Notes: a model not told the origin generated them from the sequence alone. A stretch of 64,000 bases of DNA from Spirochaeta cellobiosiphila DSM 17781 (GCF_000426705.1 NZ_KE384558.1:225521-289520); one strand, 5' to 3'. Counted from the stretch's first letter, positions 1 through 9,907 are shown. Translations and numbers: made by a program.

Positions 1-679
1 CTTCAATCTGACCATGAAGGAAAAAAGCCGTCTTATCAGAGATACGACCTGCTTGATGCATATTGTGTGTAACAATGACAATAGTGTATTTTTCTTTCAA
101 CTCATGAATAAGATCTTCAATACGGGAAGTGGAGATGGGATCAAGAGCAGATGTTGGCTCATCCATAAGTACAACTTCCGGTTCTACTGCTAATACTCTG
201 GCTATGCAGAGGCGTTGTTGCTGGCCACCTGATAATCCTAAAGCCGGTTTATGAAGTCTGTCTTTGACTTCATTAAAAAGAGAAGCCTGTTGTAAACTTT
301 TTTCTACGATCTCATTAAGTTTTTGTTTGTTTTTAATACCATGAGTTCGAGGGCCGTAGGCAATGTTATCAAAGATAGACATGGGGAAGGGATTTGGCTT
401 TTGAAAAACCATACCTACCTTCTTGCGAAGTTCTATGATATCCCATTCTGAATAGATGTTTTTATCATCATAGTTGATTAATCCTTCAATGGTTACTCCA
501 TCAATAAGATCATTCATGCGATTAAGAGTTCTGAGAAAGGTTGATTTTCCACAACCTGAAGGACCGATAAGAGCGGTCACTTCTTTGGTTTTTATGTCCA
601 TATCAATATTATGAAGAGCTTGGAATTCTCCATAATATAAGTTCAGGTCTTTGACTTCGATAGTATTTAAGGTTTCCAT
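1..679 (-). CDS. pstB: Phosphate ABC transporter ATPase PstB (C-terminus beyond window)
   Basis: Energises phosphate import as the cytoplasmic ATPase of the PstSCAB complex. Reading the minus strand from ATG at 679 gives a protein starting [12 protein letters not shown]. It has a Walker A motif GPSGCGKST near residue 41, the family sequence [18 protein letters not shown], the signature LSGGQQQR and Walker [14 protein letters not shown], then the H-loop VTHNMHQA. About 226 residues are visible; PstB is usually about 250, so only roughly the last 25 are cut off by the window edge. It lies 19 bp behind pstA, last of the visible pst genes. Confidence 0.95.
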   Translation of the reverse strand, partial: METLNTIEVKDLNLYYGEFQALHNIDMDIKTKEVTALIGPSGCGKSTFLRTLNRMNDLIDGVTIEGLINYDDKNIYSEWDIIELRKKVGMVFQKPNPFPMSIFDNIAYGPRTHGIKNKQKLNEIVEKSLQQASLFNEVKDRLHKPALGLSGGQQQRLCIARVLAVEPEVVLMDEPTSALDPISTSRIEDLIHELKEKYTIVIVTHNMHQAGRISDKTAFFLHGQIE

Positions 680-698
680 ATAATCAATTACTCCTTGG

Positions 699-2279
699 TT
701 ACATTCCGGATTTCTTGTTTATCCGCTTAGTAATAAAGGTAGCGGACAAGTTTGTTATGAGGATGATAACGACTAGAACAACTCCTGTAGAGAAGGTTCT
801 GTCGAAGGACAATGCTTCAGAGAACAACATATACAAGTGGAGGGATAAAACTCTGGCCGAGGAAAAGGGGCTGGACACTAGATCGTAGTTAGACCCTAAT
901 GTATAAATGAGGACCGCCGTCTCTCCCACTGTTCTTCCCATAGCCAGAATGATACCTGTGAGAATCCCTGAGGACGCAGCAGGTAGTACAACTTTTATAG
1001 TGGTTTGCAGTTTGGTAGCACCTAAAGCTAAACTCCCTTCTCTATAAGTTTGGGGTACCGATTTTAAGGCTTCTTCTGTTGTTCGGATAATGGTAGGAAG
1101 TACCATTAAGGTTACTGTTAGGGTACTGGAAATAAAACCAATACCTAAACCACAGATCTGTACGAAGAAGATAAATCCAAATAAACCAAATACAATAGAA
1201 GGTATACCTGATAAGGTTTCTGTTCCCATTCTCAGGTAACGAACCATTCGGCCCTGCTTTGCGTATTCCACCAGGTAGATAGCGGCCATCACACCTATAG
1301 GTGTGGAAAACAAGAGGGTAAAGATAATCAGGACAAAGGTGTTGATAATAATATAGGAGATTCCTCCCCATTGTCCTGAACGGGCTGGTGGCTCAATGAT
1401 AAAATGCCAGGTTAAATTCCAGCCTGTTTCATGTCGCAACACGGGAATAAAGGATAATCCATATTTATTAACTGTTCTTTGGTCTGTGACCAACACAGCT
1501 CCTTCAGTATTTTCTAGTTTAGTTAAACGATCTGGATCATCAGAGGACAGGAGGACTAGAGGTAAATTGGTTCCTCCCACTTGCTTCCAGTTGCTGACTT
1601 TTCCTGATGTAATAAGATTGACTTGCTCCTCTGTTAGTTCACGAAGCATCTTATTATCTTGAATCATGAGAACAGAAGGATTCACAGCCATGCTTGTTCG
1701 TCTGACCCCTAAGACTTTAACTGATTTGGGTAGGTCCTTTGCTTCTGAAGCAGGTAGAAAACCTAAAGCTCCTGGCGTGTCTCCCACCTTTTCAATCATA
1801 TCGGACCAAGAGTTCACCATATTAACGTTCTTGCGGTAATCTTCCAGGTCTGATCCAGCTAGAATAAAATCTTTAACAGCTAAGGAAAAGGCTCCTTCCT
1901 CTTTGTACGCAAAGGGTTCTACTCTTAAGTCCTGTTGATTATAGAATCCCCAGTTTTCATTACGAACCTTGTTATAGAGTTTACGTAATCCCTCTACGGG
2001 AATATCTTGTGATCTTGTTTTATCTTGGATAATAAAGACAACATCTTCATTCATTCCGTCTAAAGCCAGTTCCCTTTCAACATACGGAGTGACCGAATAG
2101 GATACCTGATTGTTGTATCGTAACCCCTTTACCAGTATATAACCTATGATCCAGGCTAGTATAAAGATAGTCAGGAGGGCTAAGAACCAGATAATCCCTT
2201 TGGCTATCTGTTCCTGTCTACGTATCTTGCGAGAATGGGGTGAGGATACATTAGGTTTCTTTTGTTTTAATAGGGGCAT
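699..2279 (-). CDS. pstA: Phosphate ABC transporter permease PstA with a large periplasmic insertion
   Basis: Inner-membrane permease of the phosphate importer. Residues 309-526 form the usual PstA core with several membrane helices and the loop [20 protein letters not shown] that contacts PstB. At 526 residues it is much longer than ordinary PstA (about 290). The excess is a soluble stretch, residues 52-305, between TM1 (27-51) and the core. Two parts resemble the phosphate-binding protein PstS: residues 162-193 ([10 protein letters not shown] then SVKVLGV) and 213-237 ([20 protein letters not shown]). The start ATG shares one base with the pstC stop. I infer a built-in, perhaps degenerate, binding-protein domain; its function is unknown. 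Confidence 0.9.
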   Translation of the reverse strand: MPLLKQKKPNVSSPHSRKIRRQEQIAKGIIWFLALLTIFILAWIIGYILVKGLRYNNQVSYSVTPYVERELALDGMNEDVVFIIQDKTRSQDIPVEGLRKLYNKVRNENWGFYNQQDLRVEPFAYKEEGAFSLAVKDFILAGSDLEDYRKNVNMVNSWSDMIEKVGDTPGALGFLPASEAKDLPKSVKVLGVRRTSMAVNPSVLMIQDNKMLRELTEEQVNLITSGKVSNWKQVGGTNLPLVLLSSDDPDRLTKLENTEGAVLVTDQRTVNKYGLSFIPVLRHETGWNLTWHFIIEPPARSGQWGGISYIIINTFVLIIFTLLFSTPIGVMAAIYLVEYAKQGRMVRYLRMGTETLSGIPSIVFGLFGFIFFVQICGLGIGFISSTLTVTLMVLPTIIRTTEEALKSVPQTYREGSLALGATKLQTTIKVVLPAASSGILTGIILAMGRTVGETAVLIYTLGSNYDLVSSPFSSARVLSLHLYMLFSEALSFDRTFSTGVVLVVIILITNLSATFITKRINKKSGM

Positions 2280-3157
2280 TATATATCCTCCTTAATGGCT
2301 TTTTTCATTAGGTATTGAACGATTAGGTTGATAGCCAGTATGAAAATGAAGAGCACAATACCTGTGGTAAAGAGACTCACCGAATGATAATCCGTAGCGT
2401 ATTTCATATCCGTTGCTATGTTCATGGTTAAGGTTCTTGTTAAGGATAGTGGCCCTTTTGGCATAGTAACTGCATTACCAGCTACCATGAGTACAGCCAT
2501 GGTTTCCCCAATGGCTCGTCCCATACCCAGAACAATACCTGCCAATATCCCGGATCGGGCTGATGGCACCAGTACTCGATAAATAGTCATCCAATGGGTA
2601 GCGCCTAAGGCTAATGAACCTTCCTTTTGTTCCTGAGATACCGCTCTAATTGATACCTCTGTTATATTTACAATGGTAGGAAGAGTCATTATCGCCAGAA
2701 CAATACTGGCTGTGATAACTCCCAGACCGGTGGGGCTATCAAAAATCTTTCTAATAATAGGCGATATGGCTATATAGCCAAATAGACCATAAATAACAGA
2801 AGGGATACCTGCCAGTAATTCCACTACAGATCGTAATATAGAGGCAAAGCGTCCTTTGGCTATCTCAGCCATAAAGATTCCTACAGCCAATCCAACAGGT
2901 ACGGATAATAACAAAGCCCCCGTTGTTACCCAGATGGATCCCATAATGAAGGCTAATATCCCATATTGTGGAGGATCAGCGGTGGGTGCCCAATCTGATG
3001 AAAATAAAAAGGTTAGGGGACTCACTTGTGTGAAAAGGGGCAAACCTTCCTTGAGGATAAATACTGTTATGAAGACAACACTTATTATCGATATAAAAGC
3101 GCTGATCAACAGGATTTTCTCCACGATTTTTTCCAGTAAACTCTTCGAAGATTTCAA
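2279..3157 (-). CDS. pstC: Phosphate ABC transporter permease PstC
   Basis: Second membrane subunit of the phosphate importer. It is 292 residues with six predicted membrane helices and the coupling loop [17 protein letters not shown]. It has the normal PstC length, unlike its partner PstA. The start is TTG at 3157, chosen because AAGGAGA lies about 8 bases upstream and no better start exists. Its stop overlaps the pstA start by one base, so the two are probably translationally coupled. A terminator-like hairpin and Pho-box-like repeats lie between it and pstS, suggesting its own regulated promoter in addition to read-through. Confidence 0.95.
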   Translation of the reverse strand: MKSSKSLLEKIVEKILLISAFISIISVVFITVFILKEGLPLFTQVSPLTFLFSSDWAPTADPPQYGILAFIMGSIWVTTGALLLSVPVGLAVGIFMAEIAKGRFASILRSVVELLAGIPSVIYGLFGYIAISPIIRKIFDSPTGLGVITASIVLAIMTLPTIVNITEVSIRAVSQEQKEGSLALGATHWMTIYRVLVPSARSGILAGIVLGMGRAIGETMAVLMVAGNAVTMPKGPLSLTRTLTMNIATDMKYATDYHSVSLFTTGIVLFIFILAINLIVQYLMKKAIKEDI

Positions 3158-3218
3158 TATATCTTCTCCTTAAGCTATATTCGTTATACAAAGATCTCAA
3201 TTGAGGAAGGTGATTATT

Positions 3219-3245
3219 GTTAGAGAAATGTTAGAGTATTGTTAA
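3219..3245 (-). promoter_or_regulatory. Pho-box-like repeats upstream of pstC
   Basis: Read on the minus strand, three hexamers of the form (C/T)TAACA recur at 10-11 base spacing (plus-strand TGTTAG, TGTTAG, TGTTAA at 3219, 3230 and 3240). This matches the direct-repeat layout of PhoP/PhoB binding sites, especially the Bacillus PhoP repeat TT(A/C/T)ACA. The position, 60-90 bases upstream of the pstC start, fits an activator site. That a PhoP-type regulator binds here is inference. Confidence 0.6.
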
Positions 3246-3265
3246 ATTGATCTTCGGATATGGTT

Positions 3266-3294
3266 AAAAAAAAAGGCCGCTCTCCCGAGCAGCC
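3266..3294 (-). terminator. Terminator after pstS
   Basis: On the minus strand an 8-bp stem GGCTGCTC/GAGCGGCC (one G-U pair) with a GGGA loop is followed by nine T residues. It lies 40 bases past the pstS stop and before pstC. It probably lets pstS be made in excess of the membrane subunits, as is usual for binding-protein transporters. Confidence 0.85.
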
Positions 3295-3333
3295 TATTAA
3301 CTGTATTTGATTTTAGTTTTTATACTAATTCAA

Positions 3334-4176
3334 TTATTCATTTAAAGGTATGAAACCTTCTTCTGCTACGATGGCTTGTCCTTCGTCAGACAAGATGTAG
3401 TTGATGAAGTTTTCTTCAAGAGATCCTGCAGGAACAGTTCCCTTTGTTACAAGAAGTAATTCTCTTTGAATAACATAAGATCCATTAAGTACATTACTTG
3501 TGGAAGGTGCTATATTGTCAATCTTTACAGATTTTGTTCCTGCATCTTTACCTAGGTAACCAAGACCACAGTATCCGATAGAGTAAGGAGTAGATCCTAC
3601 TTTAGCTACCATATCACCATTTGAAGTTACAATAGCAGCTGTCTCTACGAAAGATTTACCAGCACTCTTAACAGTTTTTTCATTAAAACAATCTCTGGTA
3701 CCGGAAGCTTCATCTCTGTTGAATACAACGATTTCTGCATCAGGACCACCAACTTCACTCCAGTTTTTGATTTCACCAGCGAAGATAGCTATTAATTGAT
3801 CATGGCTAAGGTTATCTAATGATACAGAACCTTTGTTTACAACAACAGCAACACCGTCTTTAGCGATAGGAGTTCCTACAGCACCAGCTTCTTTTTCAGA
3901 ATCTTTTAAATCTCTTGAAGCCGCACCAATTGTATAAGTTCCAGCTAAAGCACCCTTAACACCAGCAGAGGAACCTGGAGCATCATAAGAAATCTTAACT
4001 TCTGGATACATATCTTTGTAAGCTTCGATAGTAGCTCGAACGATAGGTTCTACAGTTGTAGATCCACCAAAAGCGTAGTTTCCAGAGAAGCTAGCTCCGG
4101 AAGCGTCTTTTTGACCATTAGCAAAAGTAAAACCAGCAACTAGTAGAATCATTAAACCAGCAATGATTTTTTTCAT
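3334..4176 (-). CDS. pstS: Phosphate-binding protein PstS
   Basis: Periplasmic phosphate-binding subunit of the Pst importer. 280 residues begin with a signal peptide (MKKIIAGLMILLVAGFTFA) without a lipobox cysteine, so it is probably soluble. Typical motifs are GGSTTVEPI, the SAGV loop, HDQLIAIFAGEIKNWSEVGG and the phosphate-contact sequence RDEASGTRDCF. It is first in the pst order and is separated from pstC by a terminator. Two Pho-box-like hexamers stand about 95-110 bases upstream, so induction under phosphate limitation is likely. Confidence 0.95.
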   Translation of the reverse strand: MKKIIAGLMILLVAGFTFANGQKDASGASFSGNYAFGGSTTVEPIVRATIEAYKDMYPEVKISYDAPGSSAGVKGALAGTYTIGAASRDLKDSEKEAGAVGTPIAKDGVAVVVNKGSVSLDNLSHDQLIAIFAGEIKNWSEVGGPDAEIVVFNRDEASGTRDCFNEKTVKSAGKSFVETAAIVTSNGDMVAKVGSTPYSIGYCGLGYLGKDAGTKSVKIDNIAPSTSNVLNGSYVIQRELLLVTKGTVPAGSLEENFINYILSDEGQAIVAEEGFIPLNE

Positions 4177-4269
4177 TTTTCATAACTCCTTGATTATTTG
4201 CAATTAATCTCAATTGCCTTTGAGTTGACCCCATCATCAAACTTGCATATTTGAAAACGATAAAAGAAT

Positions 4270-4286
4270 TGTTAAATAACTGTTAG
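4270..4286 (-). promoter_or_regulatory. Pho-box-like repeats upstream of pstS
   Basis: Two hexamers, CTAACA and TTAACA on the minus strand (plus-strand TGTTAG at 4281 and TGTTAA at 4270), lie exactly 11 bases apart. A weaker third copy, TTTATC, follows one period later. The same arrangement occurs ahead of pstC, and I saw it nowhere else. The repeat in two related promoters supports a common phosphate-responsive regulator. Confidence 0.6.
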
Positions 4287-4435
4287 GTTTTTGAGGAGGT
4301 CTCAAACGGGTGGGGTCATTAAAATTGCATTACAAGGTGAACGATTCATAATATTTTCCTAATACAATCTTAACATACCCAATGTTTAATGTTCTTAAAA
4401 AAAGAAGGACATATTATTGAGGGCGGTTATAGACC

Positions 4436-6220
4436 ATGAAAATTAAAACCCAAGCTTTTGTTATGCTACTGTTTAGTTTCATAATGATGATAGCTATCGG
4501 GCTGGTAATGTTTAATCAAACAAAAAAAACCGATGCCCTGACTGAACAACTTCAGAAAGCTGAAGAAGGTCTAATACTGTTAAATGAATTTCAAGTTGCG
4601 GCTATGGAACAGGTATTATATGGGGTTGATGTTTTAAGAACCGGTGATATATCCGGTGATAGGATCATTACCTATCGAATGGCAGAAACACAGATGCCAA
4701 GACAGATTGAGCGATTGTCAGAGCTTTTAAGTGTAGACAAATCGCTCCATGAAGATGTAGATCGGCTGACAAAGCGCGGTGAAGGATTAGCCCGAATGTG
4801 TAAGGAAGAACTACTTGATCCTTTGTATGCACATCAGGTTCCAGATGAAAGCCTGTTAGGGCGATTAATTTATGAAGAATTAGCAGGATTAAAAACGGAT
4901 ATTAATACGGCAAGAGAAAAGTTAAGTACAATAATAAAAGAACAAAGTTTATTGCAAAGTGAGCAACAGGAAAATCTTCTAACCATTTGGCTTCCCGCTG
5001 GTTTTGGGGTTCTTTTCTTATTGTTATTTGTTAACTTTTTAATCATCCAGTTTATTCTAAGTAATATTAATAAAACAAAAGACCTTCTGGGGGTGCTGGC
5101 AGAGGGGCAGGGGCGTTTAGATGTAGCTCTTCCTGTTAAAGGTAAAAATGAGATCTCTTCTTTAAGAGCTAACTTTAATCACTTCATGTCCAACTTGAAT
5201 GAGAGACATCAGAGTTTATTAGTGATAGCAGATCAGCAAGTTCAATCCGGAGAGCGTCTTAATGATGTTACTGTTGAACATAAGGGGGCTGTTACTAATA
5301 TCACGGAGAATTTGAATTCTATCTATGAGCACAGCTATACCATGGAACAACGTGTGAGTGACTCCTTTGGAGAAGTGCAGAAGATAGCCAAAACATTAGT
5401 GGAACTCAATGCTTTGGCTTCGCGTCAGCAGAATCAGGTGGTCACCATGGATAATCATGGTAAGGATGTTCAAGAATCCTTAGCTCGGCAGATAGAGGCG
5501 GTATCAGAACAAGTCCGATTGACAGAACAGGTTCGTAAGGAAGGTCTGGAAAACCGCCGGATTATGGAATTGCTTAAGAACCAGATTAAGGAGATATTGG
5601 ATAACTCTTCATTGATTGCCAAATCTATTATGTCCATTCAGGATCTGGCTGATCAAACGGATATCTTGGCTATCAATGCTTCTATAGAAGCAGCCCAGGC
5701 CGGAAATTCTGGTAAAGGTTTTTCTGTCGTTGCCGGCGCCATGAGGCAGTTATCTAATGAAGTTCGATCTAATTCGAGTATCATCACAGAACTATTGGAT
5801 GAACTTGAAGGAAGCCTGGCAAAAATGGCAGAGGAAGAAAAGGCTAGTCAAAAAACAATTGATCGTCTTATTTTACAGAACCGGAATGCAGAAGAAGCTG
5901 TACAATCCCTCAAGCAAAGTCATGGTGAAATCCACCATTTAACAAGTTCCTTTTTTAGTTCCTTAAAGGACATTCTTACTGAATCTACCAAGATCCACCA
6001 CATTAGTGAAGATGTCCGCAAAAGCGGCCATCAAATAAGTCACCATATGGAAGGAATTAAAGATAAACAAAAAGAGTTGTTGTTAGAGTCGGAAGAGATG
6101 CGTCATGGTCTGACTCAATTGGCTAATGGTACTAAGGCTTTAGGAGAGTTAAGCGAACAAAATCGGATGAGTACCTTTGAATTAAGTCAGGAGATCCATA
6201 AGTTTGGTTCCCGGGAATGA
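4436..6220 (+). CDS. Methyl-accepting chemotaxis-like transducer
   Basis: Membrane chemoreceptor of 594 residues. TM1 is at about 7-26, a helical periplasmic domain spans 30-180, TM2 lies at 182-208 and a HAMP linker follows to about 260. The cytoplasmic hairpin tip is recognisable at 400-445 (DLADQTDILAINASIEAAQA, then GKGFSVVAGAMRQLSNEV), which contacts CheA/CheW in this family. There is no C-terminal CheR-tethering pentapeptide. Start ATG follows GAGGGCGG. It faces away from the pst genes, so a link to phosphate sensing is possible but unsupported. The ligand is unknown. Confidence 0.88.
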   Translation: MKIKTQAFVMLLFSFIMMIAIGLVMFNQTKKTDALTEQLQKAEEGLILLNEFQVAAMEQVLYGVDVLRTGDISGDRIITYRMAETQMPRQIERLSELLSVDKSLHEDVDRLTKRGEGLARMCKEELLDPLYAHQVPDESLLGRLIYEELAGLKTDINTAREKLSTIIKEQSLLQSEQQENLLTIWLPAGFGVLFLLLFVNFLIIQFILSNINKTKDLLGVLAEGQGRLDVALPVKGKNEISSLRANFNHFMSNLNERHQSLLVIADQQVQSGERLNDVTVEHKGAVTNITENLNSIYEHSYTMEQRVSDSFGEVQKIAKTLVELNALASRQQNQVVTMDNHGKDVQESLARQIEAVSEQVRLTEQVRKEGLENRRIMELLKNQIKEILDNSSLIAKSIMSIQDLADQTDILAINASIEAAQAGNSGKGFSVVAGAMRQLSNEVRSNSSIITELLDELEGSLAKMAEEEKASQKTIDRLILQNRNAEEAVQSLKQSHGEIHHLTSSFFSSLKDILTESTKIHHISEDVRKSGHQISHHMEGIKDKQKELLLESEEMRHGLTQLANGTKALGELSEQNRMSTFELSQEIHKFGSRE

Positions 6221-6225
6221 TGCCT

Positions 6226-6265
6226 TGACACCATGGAGAGCTATGCTTAGCATGGTGTCACTATT
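6226..6265 (+). terminator. Terminator after the chemoreceptor gene
   Basis: A perfect 10-bp inverted repeat TGACACCATG/CATGGTGTCA encloses a 15-base loop that can itself form a short AGC/GCT stem. It starts five bases after the stop codon and is followed by CTATTTTT, a modest T-tract. Confidence 0.75.
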
Positions 6266-6292
6266 TTTGCATTTGAAAAGGGGGCTTCGCCC

Positions 6293-7111
6293 ATGCTCTA
6301 CCGTTTACAGGACACCCTATGGGATATCACTCCCAAAGGCCAGCATAATAAACAAACAGGTAAGGTTATTCTCTTTCAAGAGGATAATATTATTACTTTT
6401 CCTGGAGAAAAGCTATTTTTAGAGGCTTCTGAGTTCGAGGGGATTAGTTCGCAAGACCCTCAATACCTGGCTACCATAGATCATATAACTTGGAGTGCCT
6501 TCTGGGTGGATGATTCTTTTGACCTAGATAATGTTGAACTTATTAGTCTAAGAGATGTGGGGCCATTGGATGAACAAATATTTGTTCTTGCCGGAAGGGC
6601 TTTGAGTCTAAGACGTTGGAAACAGGATCATCAATTTTGTGGTCGCTGTGGAAAGCCACTTAACTATTTTGATCATGAACCGGGAGCCCATTGCGATAGT
6701 TGTAACTTAACTGCTTATCCCCGTATATCACCTTGTGTTATCGTTCTGGTCTACAAGGGAGATCAACTCCTTTTAGCCCGCAATGTACGTTTTAAAGACA
6801 GTGGTATGTATTCTACTTTAGCCGGTTTTATTGAATCCGGGGAATCAGCAGAACAAGCGGTTCACAGGGAAATCTTTGAAGAAGTAGGAATCCGGGTTAA
6901 GAATGTCCAGTATTTGAATAGTCAATCCTGGCCTTTTCCTCATCAATTAATGTTGGGATTTGAAGCAGAATACGATTCTGGTGATATCTCACTTCAAGAA
7001 GAAGAAATCGACGATGCCCGTTGGTTTGCCTTTGATGAATTACCAAAGAGAGCCCCCAACTTGAGCATCGCCGGATGGATGATAAATCGCTTCATTGAGA
7101 AGCATCAGTAA
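6293..7111 (+). CDS. nudC: NAD(H) diphosphatase / NAD-cap hydrolase NudC
   Basis: Nudix hydrolase that cleaves NAD(H) to NMN(H) and AMP, and in the family removes NAD caps from RNA. The 272-residue protein has a zinc ribbon (C116, C119, C134, C137), a Nudix box at 178-200 starting GFIESGESAEQAVHRE and ending EEVGI, and the NudC-specific SQSWPFPHQLM motif at 210-220 (normally SQPWPFPxS). Start ATG follows AAGGGGG. It stands alone, separated from the chemoreceptor by a terminator and convergent with lacM. Confidence 0.95.
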   Translation: MLYRLQDTLWDITPKGQHNKQTGKVILFQEDNIITFPGEKLFLEASEFEGISSQDPQYLATIDHITWSAFWVDDSFDLDNVELISLRDVGPLDEQIFVLAGRALSLRRWKQDHQFCGRCGKPLNYFDHEPGAHCDSCNLTAYPRISPCVIVLVYKGDQLLLARNVRFKDSGMYSTLAGFIESGESAEQAVHREIFEEVGIRVKNVQYLNSQSWPFPHQLMLGFEAEYDSGDISLQEEEIDDARWFAFDELPKRAPNLSIAGWMINRFIEKHQ

Positions 7112-7112
7112 C

Positions 7113-8033
7113 TTAGGGTTTTATAACAAAGGAATATTGGATATCTTTATTCCCAGGTATACGAAAATCTTCTTCTACATCACTTCCCCAACTGTCAATA
7201 CCACCTACCCCTCTAACAGCACCTAGTATATTAAGTACAGTCCGTCTGACAGGGGGGAGTTCTTCTTGATGGGTAGCATTTTCTATTTCTAAAGCCGTAT
7301 AGGGGAGGGCGCTAAAGGCAAAAGGTTGTCCCTTCATGGCAAAGGTTAAGGTTCCTTTCCTTTCCTGAAATTCTTGTCTAAGGGTTACATATTCTGTCTT
7401 TATATGCATACCACAGTCCTGTGGTACCAAATAGGGAGTCATAGGAAGACCTTCTACTTTATAGGTACCAGGTATGCCTCCCATTCTTCTATCGGGATAA
7501 GTCTCACCACTTAAACCTTTATAGATAAAGCTTTCAACAGGACGTGGTAAGATAAATCTTATCCCAAAAAGCGGTAGTTCAGGTAAACCTTCTTTTCCGT
7601 GATAATGAACATCAACGGTCATATTCCCATCTTCTGTTATGGTATAGCTTACTTCTACTTTGGTAGAAGGATTTGTACAGGTTGTATAGGTATATTTTAT
7701 ACAGACTACCTTAGGAGTTTCATAGGCCGTCCCTCTAAAAGTATTATTATAAGGAGCTATGTATTGGGGCAGTTCCTGTCCATCAATAATGATTTGTATA
7801 GAATCAACTCCTGTAAACAAATCAGCTCCCACCCACATATGGGAACGTTGCCCAAACCCATTTCCTCTGTCATTGCAGGTTGTTCCCCTCCAATAGGTTG
7901 GTTTAGGACTTCTATATAGCCATTGCATATGGTCAATAACTATCGATTCTGGTCCACCATGATCATAGGAAAACAAATATTCAAATCGATCTCCATGCAG
8001 ACCTAAGAACACATCACTCAGAACGCAGCGCAT
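7113..8033 (-). CDS. lacM: Beta-galactosidase small subunit LacM
   Basis: Small subunit of a heterodimeric beta-galactosidase, equal to the C-terminal domain 5 of single-chain LacZ. It is 306 residues, with the family features GLHGDRFEYLFSYDHGGPES near the start, WRGTTCNDRG at about 49-58 and RRMGGIPGTYK further on. It contributes to the active site but has no catalytic acid itself. Its ATG lies inside the end of lacL (20-base overlap), with GTGAGG upstream in the lacL frame. The same overlapping pair is known from Leuconostoc and Lactobacillus LacLM, so coupled translation in equal amounts is likely. Confidence 0.92.
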   Translation of the reverse strand: MRCVLSDVFLGLHGDRFEYLFSYDHGGPESIVIDHMQWLYRSPKPTYWRGTTCNDRGNGFGQRSHMWVGADLFTGVDSIQIIIDGQELPQYIAPYNNTFRGTAYETPKVVCIKYTYTTCTNPSTKVEVSYTITEDGNMTVDVHYHGKEGLPELPLFGIRFILPRPVESFIYKGLSGETYPDRRMGGIPGTYKVEGLPMTPYLVPQDCGMHIKTEYVTLRQEFQERKGTLTFAMKGQPFAFSALPYTALEIENATHQEELPPVRRTVLNILGAVRGVGGIDSWGSDVEEDFRIPGNKDIQYSFVIKP

Positions 8034-9876
8034 AAAAATACCTCACTTCTTGCATACAGGGCTTTTCTGTTCGATCCGCAAACAGGATTCCATTACCGGA
8101 GAATTCATAATCACTCGGTCTATCATCAAAATCTCCTCCGTACTTTAATACTTTGCGACCCGTGTAGGGATCTATAACCAGAAGAGCCTGATCAATCATG
8201 TCCCAAATATAGCCCCCTTGATATTGGGGGTATTTATCCAATAGGGCATCATATGTTTTGATTCCACCCAAACTATTACCCATACAATGCATGTACTCAC
8301 ATAGGATGAACGGTTTGGAACCATCTGTCTTCAAATACTCTTCTATACGTTCAGGGGGAGCATACATTTGGGATTCCACATCTGATATCTTGGATTTTAA
8401 ATCTGGATTATGAAAGACTCCTTCATAATGGACGAGACGGGAGGGATCAGTTTGTTTGAAATACTGATTCATTTCTACCAAAGCTGTTCCTGCATAGGAT
8501 TCATTACCTAAAGACCAAAAGAGTATAGAGGGATGGTTTTTGAAGGTTTCAAATACAGTTTTAGCCCTGTCCAAGACTAATGCCGTCCAATCAGGATCGT
8601 CTCCAGGAACATTCCATGATGGTTCTACAGCCCCCATCTTCTGCCATGATCCATGACTTTCCAGATTCACTTCTGCCATGAGATAAATACCATTTTGATC
8701 ACAAAGGTCATACCATTCTAAACGATTGGGATAATGACTGGTTCGTATAGAGTTGATGTGGTTACGCAGAATAATCTGTATATCCTGTTCCATTTCCGTT
8801 GTATCAATAGCTCGACCTTTCTTAGCACTCCATTCATGACGGTTAACGCCATTGATGATAAGACGCTTTCCGTTGAATTGGATGATCTTGTTTTCCAGTC
8901 CTATACTTCGGAAACCGATATGATAGGGCACAACTTCTATAAGATTATTCTTATCATCGAAAAGCTTAATAATGAGCTTGTATAAATAAGGTGTTTTATT
9001 CGACCATAATTTAGGACGATCTATATCCTGTTGGGGAAAGCATATTTTTGATGATTCCCCACTTAGTTCTTGTTTGTTTTGTAAAATGACACGGTTCTCA
9101 TCTTCCAGGCTATATTCTATGAAACCTTTTGAGGGAGTTTGATAAGACAATTGGACATCAAGTTGCAAACTTCCTTTGTCCTCATGCAGTTTTGTTTTAG
9201 CCCACATATCATCCAGATGTATTTTAGGTTTTGTATATATGCTTACAGGTCGGAATATTCCACTGAACCGGAAAAAATCCTGATCTTCAACCCAGGCAGC
9301 TTTAGATCGTTTATACACTTCTACAGCTAACTTATTATCCTTTTCTTTGATATAGGGAGTTAAATCAAATTCACTAGGAGTAAAACTGTCCTCACCATAA
9401 CCAATGAAATGACCATTTAAATAGAGATAAAAAGCTTGTTCTACTCCCTCAAAACGAATATAGGTCCTTTGATGGGTCCAGGAAGAGGGAATATCAAAGT
9501 TTTTGACATAAGATAGAACAGGATTATGATCCATATCCACTTCAGGGGGGCGCAAAGATACATGCCCTTCCCAGGGATACATGGTGTTTATATAATGAAT
9601 TTGATCATAGCCTTGTAATTCTACATGTCCAGGAACATCGATTTTGGTGAACCCTTCCAGCTTGTCCTCTACTTTATAGAAGTCCATAGGCCTTTCTTTA
9701 TAATGACGGGACCATTTAAAGTTCCATCGTCCGTTTAGGCTCATATAACATGTCCGATTATCTTCAGTCATGTTGTCCCAACTATCATAATGAATGTGAT
9801 CTGAATGAGCTGCTAATTGGTTAACTCGAAAGACTTTTGGATCTGTCAACCATTCTAACTGAGGTTTTGTATTCAT
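8014..9876 (-). CDS. lacL: Beta-galactosidase large subunit LacL
   Basis: Glycoside hydrolase family 2 catalytic subunit, hydrolysing lactose and other beta-galactosides. 620 residues contain the jelly-roll, immunoglobulin-like and TIM-barrel domains in order. The acid/base glutamate is E459 in WSLGNES and the nucleophile E527 in FILCEYMHCMGN. The GVNRHEW motif (about 343-349) is also present. The chain stops where single-chain LacZ would continue into domain 5, which is supplied by lacM. No signal peptide, so cytoplasmic. It sits 31 bp behind two sugar permease genes, indicating that imported galactosides are cleaved inside the cell. Confidence 0.95.
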   Translation of the reverse strand: MNTKPQLEWLTDPKVFRVNQLAAHSDHIHYDSWDNMTEDNRTCYMSLNGRWNFKWSRHYKERPMDFYKVEDKLEGFTKIDVPGHVELQGYDQIHYINTMYPWEGHVSLRPPEVDMDHNPVLSYVKNFDIPSSWTHQRTYIRFEGVEQAFYLYLNGHFIGYGEDSFTPSEFDLTPYIKEKDNKLAVEVYKRSKAAWVEDQDFFRFSGIFRPVSIYTKPKIHLDDMWAKTKLHEDKGSLQLDVQLSYQTPSKGFIEYSLEDENRVILQNKQELSGESSKICFPQQDIDRPKLWSNKTPYLYKLIIKLFDDKNNLIEVVPYHIGFRSIGLENKIIQFNGKRLIINGVNRHEWSAKKGRAIDTTEMEQDIQIILRNHINSIRTSHYPNRLEWYDLCDQNGIYLMAEVNLESHGSWQKMGAVEPSWNVPGDDPDWTALVLDRAKTVFETFKNHPSILFWSLGNESYAGTALVEMNQYFKQTDPSRLVHYEGVFHNPDLKSKISDVESQMYAPPERIEEYLKTDGSKPFILCEYMHCMGNSLGGIKTYDALLDKYPQYQGGYIWDMIDQALLVIDPYTGRKVLKYGGDFDDRPSDYEFSGNGILFADRTEKPCMQEVRYFYALRSE

Positions 9877-9907
9877 ATTGCCTCCCTATCTATATAATTG
9901 TAATTCA

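Noticed and set aside
4226..4318. Inverted repeat TGACCCCA/TGGGGTCA flanking the pstS Pho box
   Set aside because: Arms are only 8 bp and 77 bases apart; probably chance.
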